From Flavobacterium crocinum (GTDB lineage: Bacteria > Bacteroidota > Bacteroidia > Flavobacteriales > Flavobacteriaceae): a stretch of 64,000 nt of DNA. The notes below the pieces were generated by a model. The model had not been told where the DNA came from, made no database searches, and saw nothing but the letters and a program-made list of their open reading frames with translations. Made by a program: the position numbers and the translations under genes. The stretch spans positions 4,898,001 to 4,962,000 of the forward strand of contig NZ_CP029255.1 of assembly GCF_003122385.1 (NCBI RefSeq). Reading direction: 5' to 3'. Shown piece after piece: positions 54,301 to 62,076 of the stretch; position 1 is the first letter of the stretch; every line of letters starts with the position of its first letter.

Positions 54301-55068
54301 ATGAAAAGTTATTATAAAATTTCAGTGACAATTTTATGCTTTTTTTTGCTTGTAACAATATGGAATTATTTTAAAAAACCAATTTCAATAAAAGAAGAAA
54401 GAGCAACTAATGTTCCAATAAAGTTTAGTGCAGACCTAAATGAAGACTGGCAAAAGGTCATTAATGTGTATATCCCATATAAAATTGAAGTTAAAAATAA
54501 TAGATTAAAAATGATTAGACTAAATTCATTTGATGATGGAAATAGTGGAAATGTTACTTGCTTAACTTACAATACTGCAGGCTTCGAATTGAGTTATCTT
54601 TATTATAATGAATATAGCGACCTTTATTATGATGAATATAAAGAATCGTTTAATAATCTACAGCTTAAATATAGAGCGAGTATTTTTCCCTTTTTCAGCA
54701 GGACATTTTACTATTATAAAAGACATCAATTTATCGAAGGGAAATTACATTGCAAATTTAATTTTAGTAAACTTGATTATGATGATTATAACGAACAATT
54801 TAAATTTTTATCAAAAACTCTTAATATCCCCATAAATAAAAAAATAATTGATAGTTTGTATAAAACAGATGAGAATAAAAGATTTAATATTTACTTCTAT
54901 GATAATAGAAATTTAGGAATGCCGATGTTTATTGAAACGAGATTCAATAGTGCTGAGCAAATATACATTGATGTTTTTGACACCATTAAAAATATGAATC
55001 GAGAACAAATGGAAAAGTATTATAGAACAAATTTTACTAAAAGAATTGATCTAAAAAATAAAAAATAA
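54301..55068 (+). CDS. Membrane-anchored protein of the 52168 locus
   Basis: A 255-aa protein with one N-terminal membrane segment (ISVTILCFFLLVTIWNYF) used as signal anchor, followed by a soluble periplasmic-side domain rich in Tyr, Asn and Asp. The family is not recognised. It starts 3 bases after the previous stop, so all three genes form one operon. The gene is noticeably more AT-rich than the efflux genes upstream, consistent with an acquired module. Function unknown. Confidence 0.6.
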   Translation: MKSYYKISVTILCFFLLVTIWNYFKKPISIKEERATNVPIKFSADLNEDWQKVINVYIPYKIEVKNNRLKMIRLNSFDDGNSGNVTCLTYNTAGFELSYLYYNEYSDLYYDEYKESFNNLQLKYRASIFPFFSRTFYYYKRHQFIEGKLHCKFNFSKLDYDDYNEQFKFLSKTLNIPINKKIIDSLYKTDENKRFNIYFYDNRNLGMPMFIETRFNSAEQIYIDVFDTIKNMNREQMEKYYRTNFTKRIDLKNKK

Positions 55069-55079
55069 CCCTCTACTAG

Positions 55080-55096
55080 CACGAGCATCTCGCTCG
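55080..55096. terminator. Short GC-rich hairpin after the 52168 operon
   Basis: CACGAGC and GCTCGTG arms around ATCTC, 11 bases after the stop, without a T-run. It probably works with the next hairpin. Confidence 0.4.
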
Positions 55097-55123
55097 TGAA
55101 TTAACTGGAGAAAGAATTAAAAT

Positions 55124-55156
55124 AAAAACCTCGACCTTAAAAAAATCGAGGTTTTT
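55124..55156. terminator. Bidirectional intrinsic terminator
   Basis: Perfect 11-base arms AAAAACCTCGA and TCGAGGTTTTT. It serves both the plus-strand operon and the converging small gene at 55171. Confidence 0.85.
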
Positions 55157-55170
55157 CCATTTAATAAACT

Positions 55171-55404
55171 TTACTCCTCACTCAAATAAGGATTCAAAAT
55201 CTCCGCCAATTCATTGAGCCAATAATAATTGTCTTCAAAATTTGGTAGTCCAATTTGGAGGTTTTCGTGTTGTCGCATTACGCCGAGAGCTAAAATGCAA
55301 TTTACTTGTCTTAATATTTTAGCCATATCTTCTGGATCTATAATATGGTTAAAAAAATCAATCAGCCTTGTTTCGGCTTCTTTGGAAAGGGTGTTTTTTT
55401 TCAT
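55171..55404 (-). CDS. Hypothetical protein, 77 aa
   Basis: A short charged helical protein (SKEAETRLIDFFNHIIDPEDMAKILRQVN, then HENLQIGLPNFEDNYYWLNELAEILNPYL). No signal or membrane segment. No family is recognised. It ends next to a shared terminator, and the candidate structured RNA at 55422-55535 lies just upstream on the same strand, so that RNA may be its leader. Confidence 0.6.
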   Translation of the reverse strand: MKKNTLSKEAETRLIDFFNHIIDPEDMAKILRQVNCILALGVMRQHENLQIGLPNFEDNYYWLNELAEILNPYLSEE

Positions 55405-55421
55405 AAAGTGAAGAATTTAAG

Positions 55422-55535
55422 AAAAAACCCTCATACCTTAGCAGTCTTACGCTTCTTCACGGCGTCAAAGTCCTTTCGGAGCTTTACTACATAGCACGAG
55501 GGCAAATTTTATGTTGTCTTAATGTGAAGATTTAA
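55422..55535 (-). ncRNA. Candidate structured RNA or leader, three-stem fold
   Basis: On the minus strand CCCUCGUGC (55502-55494) pairs with GUAUGAGGG (55436-55428) through nine pairs including G-U, followed at once by a six-T run. Inside are a hairpin AAAG-UCC-GAAA-GGA-CUUU (55485-55467) with a GAAA tetraloop and a small ACGC/GCGU stem. A TACATTTG -7 motif (55549-55542) gives a plausible start near 55535. Base use is more GC-rich than the surroundings. The class is not recognised; it could be a free RNA or the leader of the 77-aa gene. Confidence 0.5.
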
Positions 55536-55541
55536 GAACTT

Positions 55542-55549
55542 CAAATGTA
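55542..55549 (-). promoter_or_regulatory. Candidate -7 element of the structured RNA (TACATTTG)
   Basis: A perfect TAnnTTTG match on the minus strand, about 40 bases before the outer stem of the candidate RNA. Confidence 0.45.
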
Positions 55550-55643
55550 AGAAAAATTTTCAAAAGAAAGATTTTTCTTTCAATTAATATATTGCTTTTA
55601 TCAAATATACTAAATATATATTTCAGCAGGTATTTATCGCATT

Positions 55644-55750
55644 TTTGTCATTTCGACGTGAGGAGAAATCTTCGCGAGAAACTCCGCAAACTAAATCGCC
55701 AATCTTTGTCGAGCTACTTGTGGAGATTTCTCGTTCCTCGAAATGACAAA
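55644..55750. repeat. Inverted-repeat element (TTTGTCATTTCGA family)
   Basis: TTTGTCATTTCGA near 55644 is mirrored by TCGAAATGACAAA ending at 55750, with inner AGGAGAAATC and GGAGATTTCTCG. A 29-base inner phrase starting AATCTTTGTCGAGCTACTTG at 55701 is repeated exactly at 57271-57299. Open frames through it are artefacts. Confidence 0.8.
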
Positions 55751-55883
55751 CTGTGCGCAAAAGAACATGAAACATTTGTCAGGCGGAGCGAAGTTCTTGC
55801 CCCGCATTTACAAAATCAAACTTTGTGTCTTTGGTTAGTGTGATTGCTTCGTTCCTCGCAATGACATGCTAGGCGAAAAATAA

Positions 55884-56102
55884 ATAAAAGAGCCATTGGC
55901 TCGATCAATATTGTAGGGCCGGATTTTAATCCGGTTTTATATACAATCCCATATACAGAAAGATCCGTAGGATCGAAACATATGCTATGCGTTATTAATA
56001 CATGCCGTTCCTACGGAACTTTCGTATGATGCCGTTTTTTCATTCAACGGATTAAAATCCGTCGCTACAATATACTTCATTCCTAACGGAATTTTCGGTT
56101 TA
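55884..56102. repeat. Palindromic element, copy A (left flank of the toxin-antitoxin pair)
   Basis: About 220 bp beginning ATAAAAGAGCC, with GGATTTTAATCCGG mirrored by CGGATTAAAATCC and TGTAG mirrored by CTACA. It contains GATCCGTAGGATCGAAACAT and ends near CCTAACGGAATTTT. An almost identical copy is at 56770-57002 on the other side of the toxin-antitoxin genes. Confidence 0.9.
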
Positions 56103-56222
56103 TACATTTTAATTGTATACAGGAACAAGACATTCGCGTCAAGAAAGGCTCAAGTTAAATATATAGGTTCAATTCAAAAAAAATAAATTATTCTGATTAA
56201 CATTAAAATTAGAGTTTTGTCT

Positions 56223-56230
56223 TAACTTTG
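56223..56230 (+). promoter_or_regulatory. -7 element of the toxin-antitoxin operon (TAACTTTG)
   Basis: A perfect TAnnTTTG match 26 bases before the antitoxin ATG. Confidence 0.6.
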
Positions 56231-56256
56231 TAAATCAACTTTAGTAAATTAATCTC

Positions 56257-56484
56257 ATGCAAGCAATTAACATCACAGCGTATACAGAAGATGCTTCTCA
56301 AATAGAAGCTGTAAAAGCTTTTATGAAAGCGCTAAAGATAAAATTTGAAATAGCAAATGTAAAGTCTTATGAATTATCTGCTGAACAACAGGAAATCTTA
56401 GATAATCAGGTTAATTTGGATAAAAGCCTTTATACAGATGCTGAATCATTATATACTGATTTAAAAAAGAAGTATGAGCTATAA
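56257..56484 (+). CDS. Antitoxin of a ParE/RelE-type toxin-antitoxin pair
   Basis: A 75-aa acidic small protein (QAINITAYTEDASQIEAVKAFMKALKIKFEIA, then AEQQEILDNQVNLDKSLYTDAESLYTDLKKKYEL). No clear DNA-binding motif is seen, but size, order and the 11-bp overlap with the toxin gene are characteristic. The C-terminal helices would wrap the toxin. The identification rests mainly on the partner. Confidence 0.78.
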   Translation: MQAINITAYTEDASQIEAVKAFMKALKIKFEIANVKSYELSAEQQEILDNQVNLDKSLYTDAESLYTDLKKKYEL

Positions 56485-56773
56485 AATAATCGTTTCGCCA
56501 ATTGCAATAAAAAACATTGAAGAAACTGTTGAATATTATATTTTTAAAGCAAGCAAAAAGGTCGCTTTAGACTTTTTGAATGATTACAAAAAGGTATATA
56601 AAGCTTTACAATTAAATCCTTTTTACCAATTTCACGATAATAATTATCGTTTTCTACCATTTAAAAAATTCCCATATATTGCTTTCTTTATTGTAGACGA
56701 ATTATCGAAAACTGTTTTTCTAAATGCTGTTTTTCATACGTCGCAACATCCTGCAAAATATCCAACTAAATAA
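56474..56773 (+). CDS. ParE/RelE-superfamily toxin
   Basis: A 99-aa basic protein with the type II plasmid-stabilisation fold: YKIIVSPIAIKNIEETVEYY at the N-terminus, ALDFLNDYKKVYKALQLNPF in the middle, and YRFLPFKKFPYIAFFIVDELSKTVFLNAVFHTSQHP near the end. The sequence fits the ParE branch (gyrase poison) as well as RelE (mRNA interferase); no decisive residue is available. The start overlaps the antitoxin by 11 bp. The stop lies 4 bases into palindromic element copy B. Confidence 0.85.
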   Translation: MSYKIIVSPIAIKNIEETVEYYIFKASKKVALDFLNDYKKVYKALQLNPFYQFHDNNYRFLPFKKFPYIAFFIVDELSKTVFLNAVFHTSQHPAKYPTK

Positions 56774-57002
56774 AAGAGCCATTTGGCTCGATCACTATTG
56801 TAGGGCCGTCCCGATACTTCGGGATTAATCCGGTTATTATATAGAATCCCATATCCCGAAAGATCCGTAGGATCGAAACATATTCTATGCGTTATTAATA
56901 CATACCGTTCCTACGGAACTTTTGTATGATGCTGTTTTTTCATTCAACGGATTAAAATCCGTTGCTACAATATATTTCATTCCTAACGGAATTTTTTGGT
57001 TT
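56770..57002. repeat. Palindromic element, copy B (right flank of the toxin-antitoxin pair)
   Basis: Nearly the same sequence and orientation as copy A, with a small extra segment (CCCGATACTTCGGGATTAAT) near its start. The toxin stop codon overlaps its first bases. Direct duplication around the toxin-antitoxin genes suggests a composite unit. Confidence 0.9.
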
Positions 57003-57097
57003 GCAGGCACATTTTAACCAAATAAAGGAACAAGAAATTCACACTAGCAAAAGACAAAAAAAATCACTAGGAACTCCACAATCATTTTAAAACATAG

Positions 57098-57117
57098 CCT
57101 CTGGTTTCAACCAGAGG
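57098..57117. repeat. 20-bp near-perfect palindrome (CCTCTGGTT type)
   Basis: CCTCTGGTT and AACCAGAGG arms around TC. A sister palindrome with CCTCCAGTT arms is at 57160-57179. Confidence 0.7.
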
Positions 57118-57159
57118 AACGCAAAGATTTGTTCTCATTTTAATTAAAAAAATCGATTG

Positions 57160-57179
57160 CCTCCAGTTTTAACTGGAGG
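57160..57179. repeat. 20-bp near-perfect palindrome (CCTCCAGTT type)
   Basis: CCTCCAGTT and AACTGGAGG arms around TT; the same architecture as the palindrome 62 bases earlier, with compensating base changes in both arms. Confidence 0.7.
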
Positions 57180-57415
57180 TATAAATAAAAGCTGGAAAAA
57201 GGCTTTAGCCAAAATACGCATTTGGGTAAACCCTTCTTATTATAAATTCTCATCAAATCTATTCACTGCTAATCTTTGTCGAGCTACTTGTGGAGATTTG
57301 CTTCGCCTATTCGCTATCGCTCGGGTCTCCCTTCGGTCGAAATGACAAATAATACGTTTACAACAAAAAACTTCAATAACTTATATGACCTTATATGGTT
57401 CAAAAAAATAATTGC

Positions 57416-57423
57416 TATTTTTG
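57416..57423 (+). promoter_or_regulatory. Candidate -7 element of the metal-efflux regulator (TATTTTTG)
   Basis: A TAnnTTTG match 88 bases before the ATG at 57511. Weak because the surroundings are T-rich. Confidence 0.4.
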
Positions 57424-57510
57424 ATAATACTATTTTTTTGAAAACAACTTATCAAACGATTAAAGCATAACCGTTTTAATCAAAACAGCAACAATTATAA
57501 TATACCATTT

Positions 57511-58188
57511 ATGAATGTTTTACTCATTGAAGATGATAAACGCATCAGCGAATTTATAGTAAAAGGTTTAGAGGAAAACAACTTTACTGTGCATCTGGCC
57601 GAAACGGGCGAGATTGCCAGAGACCTCATTCAGCAGGATATTTGGGATATTATTTTAATGGATATTATGCTTCCGGGAATTGACGGAATTCAGTTGGTAA
57701 AACTTATGCGTTTTAAAAAAAATCATACGCCCGTTTTAATGTTAAGCGCTTTGAGCGATACAGATGATAAAGTAAACGCCTTAGATTCCGGTGCCGATGA
57801 TTATCTGGTAAAACCCTTTCATTTTAAAGAATTAATTTCGAGAGTCAATGCGCTTACACGCAGAACCAAATTCAACTACGATAAAGTAGAAACCTTATAC
57901 AAATTAGGAACTTTAACCATAAATCCTGAAGAACATAAAGTGACAGAAAACGATAAACTAATCGATTTATCGCCAAGAGAATATAAGCTGCTGTTGTATT
58001 TATTAGAGAACAGAAATAAAGTAATACCAAGAACACAGATTTTAAATGCTGTCTGGGGAATTAATTACGATAACAATACAAATGTGGTCGATGTTTATAT
58101 TTCTTATTTAAGAAACAAAATTGAGCAAAACCATAAATTTATCCATACCATAAAAGGAACTGGATATATGCTTAAAGAAGAATCATGA
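57511..58188 (+). CDS. OmpR-family response regulator of the metal-efflux locus
   Basis: A 225-aa regulator: receiver domain (LLIEDDKR acidic pair, phospho-acceptor Asp51 in ILMDIMLPGIDG, KPF) followed by an OmpR winged helix (about 125-222: LSPREYKLLLYLLENRNKVIPRTQIL and VVDVYISYLRNKIE). It overlaps the kinase start by 4 bp. Position upstream of a CzcCBA-like operon suggests a CusR/CzcR-type metal-responsive regulator; the metal is unknown. Confidence 0.92.
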   Translation: MNVLLIEDDKRISEFIVKGLEENNFTVHLAETGEIARDLIQQDIWDIILMDIMLPGIDGIQLVKLMRFKKNHTPVLMLSALSDTDDKVNALDSGADDYLVKPFHFKELISRVNALTRRTKFNYDKVETLYKLGTLTINPEEHKVTENDKLIDLSPREYKLLLYLLENRNKVIPRTQILNAVWGINYDNNTNVVDVYISYLRNKIEQNHKFIHTIKGTGYMLKEES

Positions 58189-59543
58189 AAATACGCAACA
58201 GGTTTACCTTAATATCGTCTTTTACTTTTAGCGTTGTTTTTGTCATTGCTTCTGTTATCACGTATTATTCTTTCTACAGTTATTCGGAAAAAATTATTTA
58301 TAACGAACTGCAAAAAACATGTTTACTAACGGGGATTTTCTATCTCGAAAAAGACGAGCTGCCCGAAAATCAGCATTTGTTAATCGGACAGCAATTCAGG
58401 GAAAATTCGCTTGAAATCATTACGCGTGTGTACAACAACAAAAATCAGATTGTATACGGCGACAAAACGATCGACAACAATATCAATGCCGAAAGACTCG
58501 ATTATATTCGGAAAAACAGAAAGCTTAGTTTTAAATCGAAACATCATTTCTATTTTGGAAGTTACTATCATGACAATCAAGGAGATTTTGTGGTTTTCGT
58601 TAAAAAAAATGACGTCGAATTTAAAACCATGACGGACAGACTGCAAATCATTATGATTATGGTTTTAATCATCGGATTGATTACAATTTATATTGTAAGC
58701 CGCGTACTTTCTAATCTGGCTTACAGTCCTATAAAAAACATTATTGATCAGGTAAACGAAATTAAGGCTTCGTCGCTGGATCGCCAGATTGTTTCTCCAA
58801 ATTCCAAAGATGATATTCAGGAATTGGTAGAAACGTACAACAATCTCTTTAAACGTTTATCGGATACTTTTATCATTCAGAAAAACTTTATCAATTATGT
58901 ATCGCATGAATTTAAAACGCCTTTAACCGCTATTTCAGGAAACCTGGAAGTTTTTGCCCAAAAAGACAGATCAAGTGCGGAATATAAAGAAATGTCTGAA
59001 AAAGTATTAGAAAACGTCTATCAAATCGAAGACACCATGAATACGCTGATGATGCTTTCGGGCTTGCGAGATAATACTGAACTTAATGAAATTTTCAGGG
59101 TAGATGAATTGGTTTGGGACATTAACGATCAACTACCTGAAATTTATGATTTAAAAAATGCTCCGATACAAATCGTTCTCGAAGTTGTAAATGACAAACT
59201 GCTTTCGATAAAAGGAAACCCCAACGAAATTAAAATCGCTTTATACAACATTATAGAAAATGCCGTAAAATACTCCAACGGAAATCCTATAAAAATAAGT
59301 CTGCTGGAACAGCACAATCAGCTTAAAATTGTCATTGAAGACCGCGGAACGGGAATCAGCGAAGACGACTTAATCTTCATTAAACAAACCTTTTACAGAG
59401 GTAAAAACGTAAAAGATATCAAAGGAAGCGGCGTTGGACTTTCGTTGGCCAATATCATCTTCAAACAAAACAATATAGATTTTAGCATTGCATCCAAAAA
59501 AGATGAAGGAACAACGGTAACGCTACTGTTTCCGAGACTCTAA
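58185..59543 (+). CDS. Sensor histidine kinase (CusS/CzcS-like)
   Basis: A 452-aa membrane kinase. Two membrane helices (about 10-30 and 155-175) bracket a periplasmic sensor of about 120 residues; a HAMP linker follows. The H-box is FINYVSHEFKTPLTAISGN near residue 242. N-box NIIENAVKYSNG, G1 EDRGTGIS and G2 GSGVGLSLANIIF are all present. Overlap with the response regulator by 4 bp shows coupling. It probably senses periplasmic metal, inferred from the downstream operon. Confidence 0.92.
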   Translation: MKIRNRFTLISSFTFSVVFVIASVITYYSFYSYSEKIIYNELQKTCLLTGIFYLEKDELPENQHLLIGQQFRENSLEIITRVYNNKNQIVYGDKTIDNNINAERLDYIRKNRKLSFKSKHHFYFGSYYHDNQGDFVVFVKKNDVEFKTMTDRLQIIMIMVLIIGLITIYIVSRVLSNLAYSPIKNIIDQVNEIKASSLDRQIVSPNSKDDIQELVETYNNLFKRLSDTFIIQKNFINYVSHEFKTPLTAISGNLEVFAQKDRSSAEYKEMSEKVLENVYQIEDTMNTLMMLSGLRDNTELNEIFRVDELVWDINDQLPEIYDLKNAPIQIVLEVVNDKLLSIKGNPNEIKIALYNIIENAVKYSNGNPIKISLLEQHNQLKIVIEDRGTGISEDDLIFIKQTFYRGKNVKDIKGSGVGLSLANIIFKQNNIDFSIASKKDEGTTVTLLFPRL

Positions 59544-59609
59544 TCGTTTTCTAATGTTGCTCTAACCGTCTTATAACACACATCAAATTAGAGGCTAATA
59601 TGTCGCAGA

Positions 59610-59617
59610 TAACTTTG
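59610..59617 (+). promoter_or_regulatory. -7 element of the metal-efflux operon (TAACTTTG)
   Basis: A perfect TAnnTTTG match with a predicted start about 10 bases before the TTG start of the channel gene. Confidence 0.55.
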
Positions 59618-59633
59618 CAGCATATTAAAAATC

Positions 59634-60926
59634 TTGAATTTGAAACGTATACTTTTAACCCTGCTCGTTATTGTATCGCACAAAGGTGTGGCGCAGCTTA
59701 ATGCAATAAACGATACAATTGTTCTTTCCAGACCACAGGCCGAGGCTTTATTTTTGGAAAAGAATATCTCTATTATTTCCGAAAAACTGAATATCGATAT
59801 CGCCGATGCACAGGTTATTCAGGCAAAATTATGGCCCAATCCTACGCTTACCATTGGCGAAATCAATCTTTGGAACAATGCTACTGCCGAGAAATTACCT
59901 CCGCTTTGGGGAAATTTTGGTACGACTTCACAAGTTACCGCAGAACTGGAACAGCTGGTTCAGACCGCCGGAAAACGTAAAAAAATGATTGCGATGGAAA
60001 AAGTGAGCGTTGATCTTGCTAAAGAATACTTTAAAACCTTTTTACGCAATTTAAAAATCGAATTCAGAGGCAATCTTACCGAACTACAATACAATCAGGC
60101 TCAGGAAGCAATTTATAAAAAACAACTTTCGTCTATGCAGACTTTGCTGAAAGCTTACGGAAATCAGGTAAAACAAGGCAATGTGGGCAAAGGCGAATAC
60201 ATCAGATTAAAAGCAACTGAACTTCAGTTCTTAAAAGAAATAGCCGATTTGCAAAAAGACAATAACGCTTTACAAAAAGAGCTTAAAGTTTTAATGAATC
60301 TTCCGCCCACAAATTATATCAAACTTACCGACGATGGTTTTGTTCCCGATAACAAAAATATCGACAACATCAATTTAGGAAATCTGATGACTTCGGCTGT
60401 AGAAAACCGTCCTGATATGAAAGTGCTCAAACTCGGAAATGACTACAACGATAATAAATACAAATACGAAAAAGCCATGCGAACACCAGACGTTACACTT
60501 GGTGTAAGTTATGATCGCGGTGCCAGTTTAATGCATGATTTTGTGGGGCTGGGTTTTTCTCTTGATCTTCCGTTTTTTAATCGCAATCAGGGAAATATAA
60601 AAGCAGCAAAACTGGCTATTAATCAGGGAAAATTATTGGCCGAAGAAAAAACAATCAGCATACAGTCGGAAGTATTACAGTCTTATGAAAACTTATTGGT
60701 TACCAAAAAGTTATATGATAGTGTCGAAGCCGATTATGAAGGAGATCTGGATAAACTTTTAGAAGCGTATCGAAAAAACTTCCTCCAAAAAAATACCAGC
60801 ATGTTAGAATATCTTGATTTTGTCAACGCCTATTTAGACAACAAAACCATACTGCTGAATTCTAAAATGGACCTGAATAAAAATCTGGAAGAGCTGCGCT
60901 ATATCTCAGGTCAGGAAATCAATTAA
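59634..60926 (+). CDS. CzcC-like outer-membrane efflux protein, TTG start
   Basis: The outer-membrane channel of a heavy-metal RND system, 430 aa from TTG at 59634; another TTG is at 59640 and no in-frame ATG lies upstream. A signal peptide (LKRILLTLLVIVSHKGVAQ) follows either start. TolC-type helices are clear (ADAQVIQAKLWPNPTLTIGE, AKEYFKTFLRNLKIEFRGNLTELQYNQAQE), with a second repeat after residue 225 (FFNRNQGNIKAAKLAINQGK). First gene of channel, adaptor, pump. Confidence 0.85.
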   Translation: MNLKRILLTLLVIVSHKGVAQLNAINDTIVLSRPQAEALFLEKNISIISEKLNIDIADAQVIQAKLWPNPTLTIGEINLWNNATAEKLPPLWGNFGTTSQVTAELEQLVQTAGKRKKMIAMEKVSVDLAKEYFKTFLRNLKIEFRGNLTELQYNQAQEAIYKKQLSSMQTLLKAYGNQVKQGNVGKGEYIRLKATELQFLKEIADLQKDNNALQKELKVLMNLPPTNYIKLTDDGFVPDNKNIDNINLGNLMTSAVENRPDMKVLKLGNDYNDNKYKYEKAMRTPDVTLGVSYDRGASLMHDFVGLGFSLDLPFFNRNQGNIKAAKLAINQGKLLAEEKTISIQSEVLQSYENLLVTKKLYDSVEADYEGDLDKLLEAYRKNFLQKNTSMLEYLDFVNAYLDNKTILLNSKMDLNKNLEELRYISGQEIN

Positions 60927-60954
60927 AATCTAATTATCAAAATATAACAATCAA

Positions 60955-62043
60955 ATGAAGAAATTTATTTTACTCCCGATACTTGGGTTACTGCTCGTTT
61001 ACGGATGTGGCAAAAAAGAAGAAGTTAAGGAAACTAAAGAGGAGAAATTTTGCATCGATAAAGCCTTAAAAGAAAAAATTACAATCGAACCGGTACAAAA
61101 ACGTGCCGTGACCGAATCTATAAACCTTACGGGAAACATTACCTACAACGGCGATCACGTGGTACAGTTTAACAGCCTTGTAGAAGGAATTATAACCAAA
61201 ACTACTTTCTCATTGGGTGATTATGTCCGAAAAGGACAAGTTTTGGCCGAAATAAAAAGTACACAATTAAACAGCATGCAGTCTGAAAGCAAATCGCTTC
61301 AATCGCAGATAACTGTAGCCCAGCGTAATTTACAAGCAGCAAAATCAATGTTCGATGACGGAATTTCGTCGCAAAAAGATTTATTGCAGGCACAAAGCGA
61401 ACTGGATGTTTTAAAATCTTCCCTTGAAAATGTAAGAGCCAATCTGGCGATGTTCAGTGCCAGCAGTGAAAAATCTGTTTTTTTAATCAAAGCACCGACA
61501 GAAGGTTATATCGTTGATAAAAACATAAGCCCGGGAATGCAGATTACAGACGGTAGTGAACCGCTTTTTACGATTTCTGACTTAAAGGAAATCTGGGTTT
61601 TGGTGAATGTATATACCAGTAACTTAAAAAATGTATCCGAAAATATGCCTGTAGATGTTACAACTCCAGCCTATCCGGGAGAAATTTTTAAAGGAAAAAT
61701 AAAAATGATGGCCAAGGTGTTTGATGCCGATGAACATGTTTTGAAAGCCCGAATTGTAATGGAAAACAAAAACTTAAAGCTAAAACCCGGAATGACTGCT
61801 GATATCACAATCGACAAAAGTCTGGGCGGCGAAATGTTAGAAGCTGTTCCTGCAAAAGCAGTAATTTTTGATAACAACCGCGATCATATTTTAATTTATA
61901 AAAACGACTGCACAATCGAAACCAGAGAAATTAATCCGGTTATTAAAAACAACAACTGGGTTTATTTTAAAGACGGAGTTAAAGAAGGCGAAATGGTGAT
62001 TACCAAAAATCAGCTTTTGATTCACGAACGATTAAAAAACTAA
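60955..62043 (+). CDS. CzcB-like membrane fusion protein, lipoprotein
   Basis: The periplasmic adaptor of the metal pump, 362 aa. A lipobox (LLLVYGC, Cys18) is followed by a Lys/Glu-rich linker. The lipoyl halves are visible (HVVQFNSLVEGIITKTTFSLGDYVRKGQVLAEI and IKAPTEGYIVDKNISPGMQI), with a helical hairpin between them and a beta-barrel after (LKEIWVLVNVYTSNL, KLKPGMTADITIDKS). It starts 28 bases after the channel stop. Confidence 0.9.
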   Translation: MKKFILLPILGLLLVYGCGKKEEVKETKEEKFCIDKALKEKITIEPVQKRAVTESINLTGNITYNGDHVVQFNSLVEGIITKTTFSLGDYVRKGQVLAEIKSTQLNSMQSESKSLQSQITVAQRNLQAAKSMFDDGISSQKDLLQAQSELDVLKSSLENVRANLAMFSASSEKSVFLIKAPTEGYIVDKNISPGMQITDGSEPLFTISDLKEIWVLVNVYTSNLKNVSENMPVDVTTPAYPGEIFKGKIKMMAKVFDADEHVLKARIVMENKNLKLKPGMTADITIDKSLGGEMLEAVPAKAVIFDNNRDHILIYKNDCTIETREINPVIKNNNWVYFKDGVKEGEMVITKNQLLIHERLKN

Positions 62044-62076
62044 TTATCTGTCATACAGATAAACACAATACAAGAC

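Larger units (their letters stand above)
57003..57510. other. Repeat-rich spacer, no gene
   Basis: Contains two 20-bp palindromes (57098-57117 and 57160-57179) and a 29-base repeat (57271-57299) shared with 55701-55729, followed by a GGTCGAAATGAC end. Reading frames here are repeat artefacts. Confidence 0.6.

Noticed and set aside
55592..55843. 83-aa frame in the spacer before the toxin-antitoxin pair
   Set aside because: It reads through an inverted-repeat element (55644-55750).
57157..57345. 62-aa frame in the spacer before the two-component genes
   Set aside because: It reads through palindromes and a dispersed repeat.
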